Shown: positions 44,292-53,507, counted from the stretch's first letter. The stretch: 64,000 nt of DNA from Pseudomonas sp. efr-133-TYG-5 (GCF_030209175.1 NZ_JARVSM010000010.1:248001-312000), one strand, 5' to 3'. A program made the numbers and translations. Notes: generated by a model not told the origin, from the sequence alone.

Positions 44292-46415
44292 CTAGAACTC
44301 CAGCTCGGCGCTGAAGTACAGCACCCGGCGTTCGTCGTAATTGTTGTCGACGAACGTGGTCGGCTCATGGTCGAGGCGCTGTTGCAGCACGCCGGCCAGT
44401 TGCAGGCTGGCCTTGCCCAGGGGCATGCGTCTGGCGATGCGGGTGTCGACCCGCTCGAAGCGGTAACCGTTGAGCGCGTTGTCGCCATAATAGAAGAGGG
44501 CGCTGTTCCAGCCGTGGCCCCAGTCGCGCAGCCAGCCGGCCGAGCCGCTGTTGCGCGCGGTGAATTGCTGGTCGAGCGGATTGCTCGCCTCGGCGTCGAC
44601 GAAGGCGTAGGTCAGGCGCAGGCGGTCGGCGGCGTTCAGGCGCCAGTCGACCTGGGCTTCGCTGCCACGAAAGCGTGAGCTGTTGGCGTTGCTGGCGATG
44701 TACTGATTGTTGCGCAGCGGCTCGCTGATCATGCCGCTGATTTCGTCGTAGAACAGCTTCACATCCAGCGCCACGCCCAGCTCGGCGAAATAGCCGTTGT
44801 AGCCCAGCTCCCGCGAGCGCATGTGCTCCTGGTCGAGATCGCCGGGACCGCGTGTCTTGACGAAATAGCGGGCGGAATTCTGGCCGTAGGCAGCGGGCCG
44901 CAGGTTGGTCACCTGATAACTCCAGTTGACGTTGTTCTCGAACATGTCCGGCGAACGAATCGCCTCCGAATACACCGCGCGCAAGCCGTGACGCGGATTG
45001 ATCAGGTAGTTGACGGCGAAGCGCGGCGTCAGCGAGCTGCCGATCAGCCGGGTGTCCTCGTACATCGCCCCGCCCTGCAACAGCCAGTGGTCACCGGCGC
45101 GCCACTCCAGCTGGCCGAAGGCGCGCCAGGTGGTGTCATCCAGCGTGCCGTTGAAATAGGTCTCGGAATCGGCCCGGTCGTAACGATAGTTCAGGCCGCT
45201 GACCAGGCGCAGGCTGTCGGACAGGCTGAGGGTGTCCTGCAACTCGAGGTCGTAGCGCGATTCGCGGGCGCTCTGGTCGATGTCGCCGCACAGGGTCTGG
45301 CTGGCGCCGTTGCGCCACTGCTCCAGCACCTGATTGGCCAGGGCCATTTCCTGTGGGGTGCCGGCTTCAGGGCCGGGGCCGAGAAAACGCGTGATGTTGC
45401 GCGCCAGCCGTTCGGTGTAATTCGGATTGAGCTGCCACAGCTGGGTCAGCTGCGGGCTGAACGACACTTCGGCATCGCACGCCCGCCACACCTGCTGGCG
45501 GTCCCAGTGCTGGGCCGAGCCCTGGACATACAGGCTGTGATCGGGGTTGACGTCGAGGTTCCAGCGCACCGAGCCGGCGTAATCCTTGGCCACCACGTCG
45601 GAATTGTTTCCGGCGGCGGTAATCCCGGAGAACACCGGGCGGTAGGTGTAGGGCCGCTGATTGCTGCCGTCCTTGGCGTTGATCTGCCAGTCGACGCTCT
45701 GGTTGTCGCCGAGGGTCTGGCTGACCGCGAGGCTGAAGCGATTCAAGCGCCGACTGTCGCGGTAGTCGGCGCCGTTGCGGTCGCTGTCGAAACCGTCGTC
45801 CTCCTGGCCGGACAGCGACAACCGCAGATCGCCGCCATTCCAGCCGGTGCCCTGGCTGGCATAGAAGTCATTGATGCCGCGCTGACCGCGGGTGACTTTC
45901 AGGCGCGTGCCGTGGCTATCCGCCGGGTTGCGGGTGATGATGTTGACCACCGCCATCAACGCGTTGGCGCCGTAGCTGACAGTGTTCGGCCCGCGAAATA
46001 CCTCGACGCGCTCGATGTCCTCCATGGCCACCGGAATATCGCTCCAGTCCACCGTGGCCAGGCCTGCGCGATACACCGAGCGACCATCGATCAGCACCTG
46101 CATGCGCCGTGCTTCGCTGGCGTTGGTGCCGTGGTAGTTGACCGCCGCCTGATTGCCGCTGATGTTGCCGACCATCATGCCCGGCACCAGGCGCAGCAGT
46201 TCACTGATGTCGCGGGCGCCGCTGGCGTTGATCAGTTCGCTGTCAAGGACGGTCATGCTTCCCGGCACTTCCGCCGGCGCCTGCTTCAGGCGCGTGGCCG
46301 TCAGCACTTGCGGCAGGGCCTCGCTGTCGAGAAACAGGTCGTCCGCCAGCAATGCCGGGCTGAACAGCAGCGCCAGCAGCAGGGGGGAACGAGGGGAGCG
46401 AGGGCCAGAAAACAC
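44292..46415 (-). CDS. TonB-dependent outer membrane receptor
   Basis: 707 residues. Signal peptide about 1-24, plug domain about 35-160 (MTVLDSELINASGARDISELL, QVLIDGRSVY, IERVEVFRGPNTVSYGANA, VVNIITR), then a barrel ending in Phe (YFSAELEF). A TonB box may be LPQVLTATR. The plug resembles small-molecule or vitamin-type receptors more than siderophore ones, but the substrate is not evident. It is first gene of an operon continuing into the binding protein and hybrid kinase. I recall PA1613 as the counterpart. Confidence 0.9.
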   Translation of the reverse strand: MFSGPRSPRSPLLLALLFSPALLADDLFLDSEALPQVLTATRLKQAPAEVPGSMTVLDSELINASGARDISELLRLVPGMMVGNISGNQAAVNYHGTNASEARRMQVLIDGRSVYRAGLATVDWSDIPVAMEDIERVEVFRGPNTVSYGANALMAVVNIITRNPADSHGTRLKVTRGQRGINDFYASQGTGWNGGDLRLSLSGQEDDGFDSDRNGADYRDSRRLNRFSLAVSQTLGDNQSVDWQINAKDGSNQRPYTYRPVFSGITAAGNNSDVVAKDYAGSVRWNLDVNPDHSLYVQGSAQHWDRQQVWRACDAEVSFSPQLTQLWQLNPNYTERLARNITRFLGPGPEAGTPQEMALANQVLEQWRNGASQTLCGDIDQSARESRYDLELQDTLSLSDSLRLVSGLNYRYDRADSETYFNGTLDDTTWRAFGQLEWRAGDHWLLQGGAMYEDTRLIGSSLTPRFAVNYLINPRHGLRAVYSEAIRSPDMFENNVNWSYQVTNLRPAAYGQNSARYFVKTRGPGDLDQEHMRSRELGYNGYFAELGVALDVKLFYDEISGMISEPLRNNQYIASNANSSRFRGSEAQVDWRLNAADRLRLTYAFVDAEASNPLDQQFTARNSGSAGWLRDWGHGWNSALFYYGDNALNGYRFERVDTRIARRMPLGKASLQLAGVLQQRLDHEPTTFVDNNYDERRVLYFSAELEF

Positions 46416-46611
46416 GACACAGCCTTGATAGCGGAGAATTGGCGCGCATGTTAACCGACCGCAATGACTTTTCCAGTCACGTTGCAGGCATTTTCCTCGG
46501 TTTTATTGGTCTTCTTCCTACAAGTGGCGGTAATTGATCGCGGGGCTGTCCGAGAAGGGACCGCTCCGTATAATGCCGCCATCGCCACTGGTATGGATTA
46601 ACGGATTACAT
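46416..46611. other. Divergent promoter region, receptor operon / gpsA
   Basis: 196 bases without a gene. TGCCGCCATCGCC and the CGTATAATG near 46567-46575 give a good TATAAT -10 for gpsA. No Fur-like box is seen on the receptor side. Confidence 0.6.
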
Positions 46612-47637
46612 ATGACTGAACAGCGCCCGATTGCGGTCCTGGGAGGCGGAAGTTTCGGTACCGCCGTGGCCAATCTGTTGGCCGGGAACGGCCATCAAGT
46701 CCGGCAGTGGATGCGTGACCCCGAGCAGGCCGAGGCCATCCGGGTCAACCGCGAAAACCCGCGTTACCTCAAGGGCATCAAGATTCTGCCAGGCGTGACT
46801 GCGGTCACCGACCTGCAGGCCACCCTCGACGCCTGCGACTTGTGTTTTGTCGCGCTGCCGTCCAGCGCCTTGCGCACGGTACTGGCCAGCCACGCCGAGC
46901 GCCTGAGCGGCAAAATGCTGGTCAGCCTGACCAAGGGCATCGAAGCCCAGACCTTCAAACTGATGAGCCAGATCCTCGAAGAGATCGCTCCGCAGGCGCG
47001 CATCGGCGTGCTCTCCGGGCCGAACCTGGCGCGGGAAATCGCCGAGCACGCGCTGACCGCCACGGTGGTCGCCAGCGAAGACGAAGAACTCTGCAAAGCG
47101 GTTCAGGCTGCGCTGCATGGCCGCACTTTCCGCGTCTACGCCAGTGCCGACCGCTTTGGCGTGGAGCTGGGCGGGGCGTTGAAAAACGTTTACGCGATCA
47201 TCGCCGGCATGGCCGTGGCACTGGAGATGGGTGAGAACACCAAGAGCATGCTGATCACCCGCGCGCTGGCCGAGATGACCCGTTTCGCGGTGAACCAGGG
47301 CGCCAACCCGATGACCTTCCTCGGCCTGGCCGGGGTGGGCGATCTGATCGTCACTTGCTCGTCGCCGAAAAGCCGCAACTACCAGGTCGGTTTCGCACTC
47401 GGCCAGGGCCTGAGCCTCGACGAGGCGGTGTCGCGCCTGGGTGAAGTGGCCGAAGGGGTCAACACCCTCAAGGTGCTCAAGGCCAAGTCCCAGGAGGTCG
47501 GCGTGTACATGCCGCTGGTCGCCGGGCTGCACGCGATCCTCTTCGAAGGGCGCACGCTGGAGCAGGTGATCGGGTTGTTGATGCGGGCCGAGCCGAAGAC
47601 CGACGTCGACTTTATTTCCACCAGCGGTTTCAACTGA
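46612..47637 (+). CDS. gpsA: Glycerol-3-phosphate dehydrogenase [NAD(P)+]
   Basis: 341 residues. It reduces dihydroxyacetone phosphate to sn-glycerol 3-phosphate for phospholipid synthesis. The nucleotide loop VLGGGSFGTAVANLL (about 9-23), catalytic Lys in GGALKNVYAIIAG and the C-terminal VTCSSPKSRNYQVG fit the family. The ATG at 46612 starts MTEQRPIAVLGGG. It precedes a short DUF4389 gene by 17 bases. Confidence 0.96.
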   Translation: MTEQRPIAVLGGGSFGTAVANLLAGNGHQVRQWMRDPEQAEAIRVNRENPRYLKGIKILPGVTAVTDLQATLDACDLCFVALPSSALRTVLASHAERLSGKMLVSLTKGIEAQTFKLMSQILEEIAPQARIGVLSGPNLAREIAEHALTATVVASEDEELCKAVQAALHGRTFRVYASADRFGVELGGALKNVYAIIAGMAVALEMGENTKSMLITRALAEMTRFAVNQGANPMTFLGLAGVGDLIVTCSSPKSRNYQVGFALGQGLSLDEAVSRLGEVAEGVNTLKVLKAKSQEVGVYMPLVAGLHAILFEGRTLEQVIGLLMRAEPKTDVDFISTSGFN

Positions 47638-47654
47638 GCAGCAAGGAGCGAACC

Positions 47655-48002
47655 ATGAACGATCCAAAAACCGAAGCCCGATATGAGTCGATCCTGCTGC
47701 GCGTGCTGTGGATGATCGTCTACCTGCTGGTCTGGCAGGTCGCGCAGTTCATCCTCGGCGCGGTGGTGCTGGTGCAATTGATCTATCGTTTGATCTACGG
47801 CGCACCCAGTGCCAGCCTGATGAACTTCGGCGACAGCCTGAGCCAGTTCCTGGCGCAGATCGGCCGCTTCGGCAGTTTTCACAGCGACCAGAAACCCTGG
47901 CCATTCGCTGACTGGCCGACCCCACGGACCCCGGAAGGCGAAGCGCCGCATGCCGTGCCAGCGGCCGCGCATCCGGCCCGAGATGAGGAGCCCAAGCTAT
48001 GA
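47655..48002 (+). CDS. DUF4389 inner membrane protein
   Basis: 115 residues with one long or two adjacent hydrophobic segments (about 15-45) followed by a soluble Pro-rich tail. The pattern ILLRVLWMIVYLLVWQVAQF fits DUF4389. AAGGAG precedes the ATG; the stop overlaps the sixA start by four bases (ATGA). Function unknown; it is linked to gpsA and sixA. Confidence 0.88.
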   Translation: MNDPKTEARYESILLRVLWMIVYLLVWQVAQFILGAVVLVQLIYRLIYGAPSASLMNFGDSLSQFLAQIGRFGSFHSDQKPWPFADWPTPRTPEGEAPHAVPAAAHPARDEEPKL

Positions 48003-48446
48003 AACTCTGGGTATTGCGTCACGGCGAGGCCGAACCCTATGGTTCGCGCCCCGATTCCGAGCGGACCCTGACCGACCGCGGGCGCCAGGAAGTCCTGAGC
48101 AGCGCACCTGATCGGCCAGCCATTGACCGCGATCTATGCCAGTCCTTACCTGCGGGCGCAGCAGACCGCGCAACTGGTGCGCGAAGCGCTGGGCTTCGAG
48201 CCGGAAATCCGTACGGTGGAATGGCTGACCCCGGGCACCGACCCGGACAAGGTCGCCGAGCAACTGGTGGCGGTGAGCAACGTGCTGCTGGTCAGCCACA
48301 ACCCGCTGGTCGGCAATCTGCTGAGCTACCTGCAGCACGGCGCCGGGTATCCGCCGGAGAAGGTCGGCACCGCCGGTCTGGCCGAGCTGGAAAGCCCGGA
48401 GCTGCTGATCGGCTCGATGACCCTCAATAGCCTCAAGCATCCCTGA
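47999..48446 (+). pseudogene. sixA: sixA phosphohistidine phosphatase, frameshifted
   Basis: SixA removes phosphate from histidine, for example on the ArcB Hpt domain or PTSNtr proteins. The start MKLWVLRHGEAEPYG has the RHG motif. Near 48101-48106 the frame shifts: the first 36 codons read well, then the rest, TAIYASPYLRAQQTAQL through VLLVSHNPLVGN to SLKHP, continues in the frame that ends at 48446. Restoring two bases (GC in an AGCGCGCACCTG context) would give a 149-residue protein of normal size. Either a recent mutation or a sequencing error at a GC repeat. Confidence 0.88.
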
Positions 48447-48454
48447 ACGCAAAC

Positions 48455-48481
48455 GATCGCCGCCGGCGGCAGGCGGCGATC
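48455..48481 (+). terminator. Hairpin after sixA
   Basis: A 10-base stem GATCGCCGCC/GGCGGCGATC with a seven-base loop. No T run follows, so termination efficiency is doubtful. Confidence 0.5.
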
Positions 48482-48510
48482 CTGTGAACTGTTTCAACCG
48501 GTAAAAAAAA

Positions 48511-48532
48511 CAACCAAGCACTTGCTTGGTTG
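48511..48532. promoter_or_regulatory. 22-base palindrome, operator candidate of the acyl-CoA ligase operon
   Basis: CAACCAAGCA-CT-TGCTTGGTTG is a perfect 10-base inverted repeat with a two-base centre, 40 bases upstream of the ligase start. Shape and location suggest a TetR-type repressor site; no TetR gene is adjacent. It could also stop transcription, but there is no T tract. Confidence 0.6.
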
Positions 48533-48571
48533 ACTACGCTTGCTCCAGACCCGAAAACAGGAGCGAGTCGC

Positions 48572-50227
48572 ATGTCTGCCGCCATCCGTCTGCCGCTGGA
48601 GATGTTCTACGAACGCGAGGCCCGCCACCCGCGCCAGCGCTTCCTGGTGCAGCCGATTGGCGGTGGGCAGGTCGAGACCCTGACCTGGGCCGACGTCGGT
48701 CATCAGGCCCGCTGTGCCGCGCACTGGCTGCGCGCGCGGGAGTTGCCGGCGGGCAGCCACATCGCCCTGATCTCGAAAAACTGCGCGCACTGGATCATCG
48801 CCGATCTGGCGATCTGGATGGCCGGGCATGTCTCGGTGCCGCTGTATCCGAACCTCACCGCCGATTCCGTGGCCCAGGTGCTGGGGCACTCGGACAGCGT
48901 GCTGGCGTTCATCGGCAAGCTCGATGACTGGCCGGCGATGTCGCTCGGCATGCCGGCGGATCTGCCGACCGTCAGCCTGCCGCTGCACCCACCGGGCACC
49001 TTCGATTTCAGCTGGGACGAGCTGCAACGCAGTTCGCCGATCCAGGACGATCCGCGGCCCGCTGCCGAGCAACTGGCGACCATCATTTATACGTCGGGCA
49101 CCACGGGTCTGCCCAAGGGGGTGATGCACAGTTTCGCCAACCTCGGATTCGCCACCACCCACGGCACCCGGTTATTCGGCCTCAACGAGAAGGACCGGCT
49201 GCTGTCCTACCTGCCGTTGTGCCATGTCGCCGAGCGGATGTTCGTCGAACTGGCGTCGATCTACACCGGGCAGACGGTGTTCTTTGCCGAGAGCCTGGAG
49301 ACCTTCCTCACCGACCTGCAACGGGCGCGGCCGACGGCGATGTTCGGTGTGCCGCGGATCTGGACCAAGTTCCAGATGGGCGTGTACGCCAAGATCCCCG
49401 CCAAGCGCCTGGACTTCCTGCTTGGCCTGCCCCTGATCGGCAAACGGGTCGGGCACAAGGTCCTCGCCGGGCTGGGCCTCGACGCCTTGCGCGTGGCGCT
49501 CTCCGGGGCCGCGCCGGTGCCGCAGGCGTTGCTGAGCTGGTATCAGAAGCTCGGGCTGGAGGTGCTGGAGGTCTACGGCATGACCGAGAGCTGCGGTTAT
49601 TCGCACATCTGCCTGCCGGGCCAGTACCGCCAGGGCTGGATCGGCAAGCCGTGCCCGCAAGTCGAGGTGCGCATCGACGCGTCCGGCGAAGTGCAGGTAC
49701 GCAGTCAGGCGAACATGCTCGGTTATTACAAGGAACCGCAGAAAACCGCCGAGACCCTCACCGCGGACGGCTTTCTGCGCACCGGCGACAAGGGCGAGCA
49801 GGACGCCGAAGGGCGTTTGCGTCTGACCGGTCGCCTGAAAGAGATCTTCAAGACCAGCAAGGGCAAGTACGTCGCGCCGGCACCGATCGAAAATCGCCTG
49901 GCGGTGCATTCGCGGATCGAGCAGGTGTGTGTGGTCGGCGATGGCCTGAGCGCGCCGCTGGGGTTGTGCGTGCTGTCGCTGGCCGGGCGCGACGAAACCC
50001 GCGCGAGCCTGCACGCGAGCCTGGAAAAGCTGTTGCAGGAGGTCAACGCTGCGCTCGACAAACACGAGCGGCTGCACCGGCTGGTGGTGGTCAGGGACAG
50101 CTGGGCGGTGGAAAACGGCTTCCTCACGCCGACCCTGAAAATCAAGCGCAACATCATTGAAGACACCTACGGCGCGCGGTTCGCCGAATGGAGCGAGCGC
50201 AGCGAGGCGGTGCTGTGGCAGGATTGA
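48572..50227 (+). CDS. AMP-binding acyl-CoA synthetase
   Basis: 551 residues. ATP/AMP-binding motif YTSGTTGLPKG (about 172-182), YGMTESCGYSH (about 345-355), LRTGDKG, and the C-terminal Lys in TPTLKIKRN support an adenylating long-chain-type fatty acyl-CoA ligase. The ATG at 48572 follows AGGAGCGAG; the frame upstream runs through the palindrome. It is followed at 31 bases by a hotdog thioesterase, so the pair probably act on one class of acyl-CoA. P. aeruginosa counterpart as recalled: PA1617. Confidence 0.92.
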   Translation: MSAAIRLPLEMFYEREARHPRQRFLVQPIGGGQVETLTWADVGHQARCAAHWLRARELPAGSHIALISKNCAHWIIADLAIWMAGHVSVPLYPNLTADSVAQVLGHSDSVLAFIGKLDDWPAMSLGMPADLPTVSLPLHPPGTFDFSWDELQRSSPIQDDPRPAAEQLATIIYTSGTTGLPKGVMHSFANLGFATTHGTRLFGLNEKDRLLSYLPLCHVAERMFVELASIYTGQTVFFAESLETFLTDLQRARPTAMFGVPRIWTKFQMGVYAKIPAKRLDFLLGLPLIGKRVGHKVLAGLGLDALRVALSGAAPVPQALLSWYQKLGLEVLEVYGMTESCGYSHICLPGQYRQGWIGKPCPQVEVRIDASGEVQVRSQANMLGYYKEPQKTAETLTADGFLRTGDKGEQDAEGRLRLTGRLKEIFKTSKGKYVAPAPIENRLAVHSRIEQVCVVGDGLSAPLGLCVLSLAGRDETRASLHASLEKLLQEVNAALDKHERLHRLVVVRDSWAVENGFLTPTLKIKRNIIEDTYGARFAEWSERSEAVLWQD

Positions 50228-50258
50228 GCGACCACCCAAACAACAAAGGAAGCCTGCG

Positions 50259-50702
50259 ATGAGCTTGTGGCGTACCACTCCCGACATCGAGCAGTTGAAT
50301 GCAAGCCAGAAAAACACCATCGGTGAAGTGCTGGATATCCGCTTCGAGTCTTTCGACCAGGAGTCGCTGACCGCCAGCATGGTGATCGACCATCGCACCC
50401 ACCAGCCCTACGGCCTGCTGCATGGCGGCGCTTCGGTGGTGCTGGCGGAGACGGTCGGCTCGATGGCCAGTTACCTGTGCATCGATGCCAGCAAATTCTA
50501 TTGCGTGGGCCTGGAAATCAATGCCAACCACCTGCGCGGATTGCGCAGCGGACGGGTCACGGCAGTGGCCAGAGCGATTCACATCGGGCGCACCACGCAC
50601 GTCTGGGACATACGCCTGACCAGCGACGAAGGCAAGGCCAGTTGCGTGTCGCGGCTGACCATGGCGGTGGTGCCGCTGGGTGAGCAGCCGCCGGCGCGCT
50701 GA
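50259..50702 (+). CDS. PaaI-type hotdog thioesterase
   Basis: 147 residues. The hotdog motif HQPYGLLHGGASVVLAETVGSMA (about 48-70) includes the HGG and the acidic catalytic residue, as in PaaI/ComA-type thioesterases that cleave aryl- or acyl-CoA. AAAGGAAG precedes the ATG. Co-transcription with the acyl-CoA ligase is likely. Confidence 0.92.
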   Translation: MSLWRTTPDIEQLNASQKNTIGEVLDIRFESFDQESLTASMVIDHRTHQPYGLLHGGASVVLAETVGSMASYLCIDASKFYCVGLEINANHLRGLRSGRVTAVARAIHIGRTTHVWDIRLTSDEGKASCVSRLTMAVVPLGEQPPAR

Positions 50703-50847
50703 GCATCTTCGTTCAGGGAACAGCAAAGTCCCTGAATCAGCCTGTCCTTGGCCTGACTGTCATCATTCCTGGCAGTTACGGTCATTGCTCACGGACGCGC
50801 GCTTGCGGACAATCAACGCTCTGTTTTCCGCTCATGGATTTGCCGGT

Positions 50848-51654
50848 ATGTCGCAACCGATCTTTTTCGCCCACGCCAACGGTTTTCCCTCAGGGACCTA
50901 CGGCAAGCTGTTTTCGGCGCTGGCGCCCGAATACCGGGTCGCGCATTTGCAGCAGCATGCCCATGATCCGCGGTTTCCAGCGGACGACAACTGGTACAAC
51001 CTGGTCGACGAACTGATCCATCATCTGCAGCAACAGGACGCGCCGGTGTGGGGCGTCGGTCATTCCTTTGGCGGGGTGCTGCATTTGCACGCGGCACTGC
51101 GCTGCCCGGAGTTGTATCGCGGCGTGGTGATGCTCGACTCGCCCGTGCTGACCCGGACCGATCAATGGGTGATCCGTGCCGCCAAGCGCTTTGGTTTCAT
51201 CGATCGACTGACCCCGGCCGGGCGCACGCTCGGGCGGCGTGAAGAGTTTGCCGACCTGGACAGCGCCCGCCGTTACTTTGCCGGCAAGACCCTGTTCCGT
51301 GGCTTCGACCCTGAATGCTTCGACGCCTACCTGCAACACGGTTTGCACAAGGTTGGCGACAAACTGCGCCTGCGCTTCGATCCTGCCACCGAAATCAGCA
51401 TCTACCGCGGCGTGCCGCACACCAGCCCCGGGCGCACCCGGCAATTGCAGGTGCCGCTGGCGGTGGTGCGCGGGCACAAAAGCCGCGTGGTGATGCGCCA
51501 TCACACCAGTTTCGTCGGGCGCCTGCCGCAGGGCGAATCGCTGACCATGCCCGGCGGCCACATGTTTCCCCTCGAGCGTCCGCAGGACACTGCGCAACTG
51601 CTCAAAGACCTGTTCACGCGCTGGGACGCCCGGCAAGCCAGGCATTGCGCATGA
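50848..51654 (+). CDS. Alpha/beta hydrolase
   Basis: 268 residues. Alpha/beta hydrolase fold with the oxyanion HANGF (about 9-13) and the nucleophile elbow GVGHSFGGVL; a likely catalytic His is in GGHMFPLERP. Substrate unknown. Upstream Met codons are rejected because the fold starts at MSQPIFFAHANGF. It overlaps the next hydrolase by four bases (ATGA). Confidence 0.9.
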   Translation: MSQPIFFAHANGFPSGTYGKLFSALAPEYRVAHLQQHAHDPRFPADDNWYNLVDELIHHLQQQDAPVWGVGHSFGGVLHLHAALRCPELYRGVVMLDSPVLTRTDQWVIRAAKRFGFIDRLTPAGRTLGRREEFADLDSARRYFAGKTLFRGFDPECFDAYLQHGLHKVGDKLRLRFDPATEISIYRGVPHTSPGRTRQLQVPLAVVRGHKSRVVMRHHTSFVGRLPQGESLTMPGGHMFPLERPQDTAQLLKDLFTRWDARQARHCA

Positions 51655-52505
51655 GCCAGACCGTCGAAGAAGTGCGCCTGAGCCTGCCGCACATCGAGCT
51701 GGCGGCGCACTTGTTCGGCCCGGAAGACGGGCTGCCGGTGATCGCCCTGCATGGCTGGCTCGATAACGCCAACAGCTTTGCGCGCCTGGCGCCACGGCTC
51801 AGAGGCCTGCGCATCGTCGCCCTGGACATGGCCGGCCATGGCCATTCCGGGCATCGTCCGAACGGTGCCGGGTATGCGCTGTGGGATTACGCCCACGATG
51901 TGCTGCAAGTCGCCGAACAACTGGGCTGGCAGCGCTTCGGCCTGCTTGGGCATTCGATGGGCGCGATTGTCTCGCTGGTGCTGGCCGGTTCGCTGCCGGA
52001 GCGGATCACCCACCTGGCGTTGATCGACGGCGTGATTCCGCCTACGGACAAAGGCGAAAATGCCGCCGAACGCATGGGCATGGCCCTGCAGGCGCAACTG
52101 GATCTGCGGGACAAGCGCAAACCGGTCTACCACACCCTCGACCGTGCCATCGAAGCGCGGATGAAAGGGCTGGTGGCGGTCAGTCGCGAAGCCGCCGAAC
52201 TGCTGGCACAACGCGGGCTGATGCCGGTGCCGGGGGGGTACACCTGGCGCACCGACAATCGCCTGACCCTGCCGTCACCGCTGCGTCTGACCCAGGAGCA
52301 GGCGCTGGCGTTCGTGCAGCGCATCAGCTGTCCGGCGCAACTGGTGATCGCTGCAGACGGCATGCTGGCCAAGCATCCCGAGTTGCTGGAGCGTCTACCC
52401 TTTAGCCGGGAACAGCTGCCGGGCGGGCACCATTTGCACCTGAACGACGAAGCTGGTGCCGCGCTTGTCGCAGACTGTTTCAATCGCTTCTTCGCCATTC
52501 CTTGA
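51651..52505 (+). CDS. Alpha/beta hydrolase
   Basis: 284 residues. HGWLDNANSF (about 33-42) is the oxyanion region, GLLGHSMGAIVSL the nucleophile elbow with Ser, and GGHHLHL carries the C-terminal His. Together these give an intact Ser/Asp/His hydrolase. Its ATG lies in the stop of the preceding hydrolase gene, so the two are coupled. The substrate cannot be told; I recall similar paired hydrolases (PA1621-PA1622) at this place. Confidence 0.9.
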   Translation: MSQTVEEVRLSLPHIELAAHLFGPEDGLPVIALHGWLDNANSFARLAPRLRGLRIVALDMAGHGHSGHRPNGAGYALWDYAHDVLQVAEQLGWQRFGLLGHSMGAIVSLVLAGSLPERITHLALIDGVIPPTDKGENAAERMGMALQAQLDLRDKRKPVYHTLDRAIEARMKGLVAVSREAAELLAQRGLMPVPGGYTWRTDNRLTLPSPLRLTQEQALAFVQRISCPAQLVIAADGMLAKHPELLERLPFSREQLPGGHHLHLNDEAGAALVADCFNRFFAIP

Positions 52506-52620
52506 CTTGCACCGGGCAACTGTCGAGGCTGGGCGGGTTGAAATGGGAGACAACCACGATGGATTTCTATACCGCTGCGCCCCCGAAAAGCCTTGATGGC
52601 GTCCAGGCCTTACCGGTCCG

Positions 52621-53439
52621 ATGAGCCTGCCCATGCGGTCACTCAGTCTGCTGGTGCTGTGCTGCTTCAGTCCCGTGTTGTTCGCCGCCGATGTGCCGGG
52701 CAGTCAGGATCTGCCGATCGTGCCGCGCGTGGCCGATGCGCAGATCGTCGATTATCGCCCGCCGGTGGAGATGGAGCGGATCTATCCGCTGGGCTCGATC
52801 CGCAAGATCAGCGGCCAGTTGCGCTTCGACGGTCAGGTCAGCGCCCGTGGGCAAACCACCTCGGTGACCTACGAGCTGCCGCCGGAACATTCCGCCAACG
52901 AAGCCTTCACGGTGGCCCGCGAGGCCCTGCAGAAACAGGACGCCGAACTGCTGTTCTGGTGCCAGGCGAGGGACTGCGGCGAAAGCAGCCTGTGGGCCAA
53001 CGAAGTGTTCGGCAATGCCAAGCTGTACGGTGCCGACGAGCAACAGGCGTATCTGCTGCTGCGGCTGGCGGCCCCACGGGACAACACCCTGGTGGCGCTC
53101 TACAGCATCACTCGCGGCAATCGCAAAGCCTATCTGCATGTCGAGCAGTTCGAAGCCGGCGCAGCGCTGGGTGACTTGCTGCCGACCTCGGCGACGCTGC
53201 TGCGGCAACTCAAGAGCACCGGCGAACTGGATTTCCCCAAGCTGACCGGCGATCCGGATGACACCTGGCTGCGCCTGCTGTCCCGTGGCCTCAACCTCGA
53301 CACCACTCTGCGCGTGACGGTTTCCGGAGCCAGGGCCGAGGCCTGGCGCCAGGCGCTGATCGGCCAGGGCGTGCGTGCGGCACGGATGGAAACCGGCAGT
53401 GTCGAAGGTGCCGGCCTGCGTATCGAGCTCTTGCGTTAG
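52621..53439 (+). CDS. DUF4892 exported protein
   Basis: 272 residues. A signal peptide ends near FAADVPGSQ (about residue 23). The domain is DUF4892-like, with an N-terminal PVEMERIYPLGSIRKISGQLRF stretch and a C-terminal OmpA-like fold (VTVSGARAEAWRQALIGQGV). Two cysteines in FWCQARDCGES may form a disulfide. Either Met (52621 or 52633) could start the signal peptide. Function unknown. Confidence 0.82.
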   Translation: MSLPMRSLSLLVLCCFSPVLFAADVPGSQDLPIVPRVADAQIVDYRPPVEMERIYPLGSIRKISGQLRFDGQVSARGQTTSVTYELPPEHSANEAFTVAREALQKQDAELLFWCQARDCGESSLWANEVFGNAKLYGADEQQAYLLLRLAAPRDNTLVALYSITRGNRKAYLHVEQFEAGAALGDLLPTSATLLRQLKSTGELDFPKLTGDPDDTWLRLLSRGLNLDTTLRVTVSGARAEAWRQALIGQGVRAARMETGSVEGAGLRIELLR

Positions 53440-53507
53440 GTGGTTCTGGCGAGCACGCACCGCGTGTTCGCCTACTCTTTGGCTGACTGACTTTTTCGAG
53501 ACCCTAC

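Noticed and set aside
48511..48532. Palindrome considered as the sixA terminator
   Set aside because: No T tract follows and it is 65 bases beyond the sixA end but 40 bases before the ligase start, favouring an operator.
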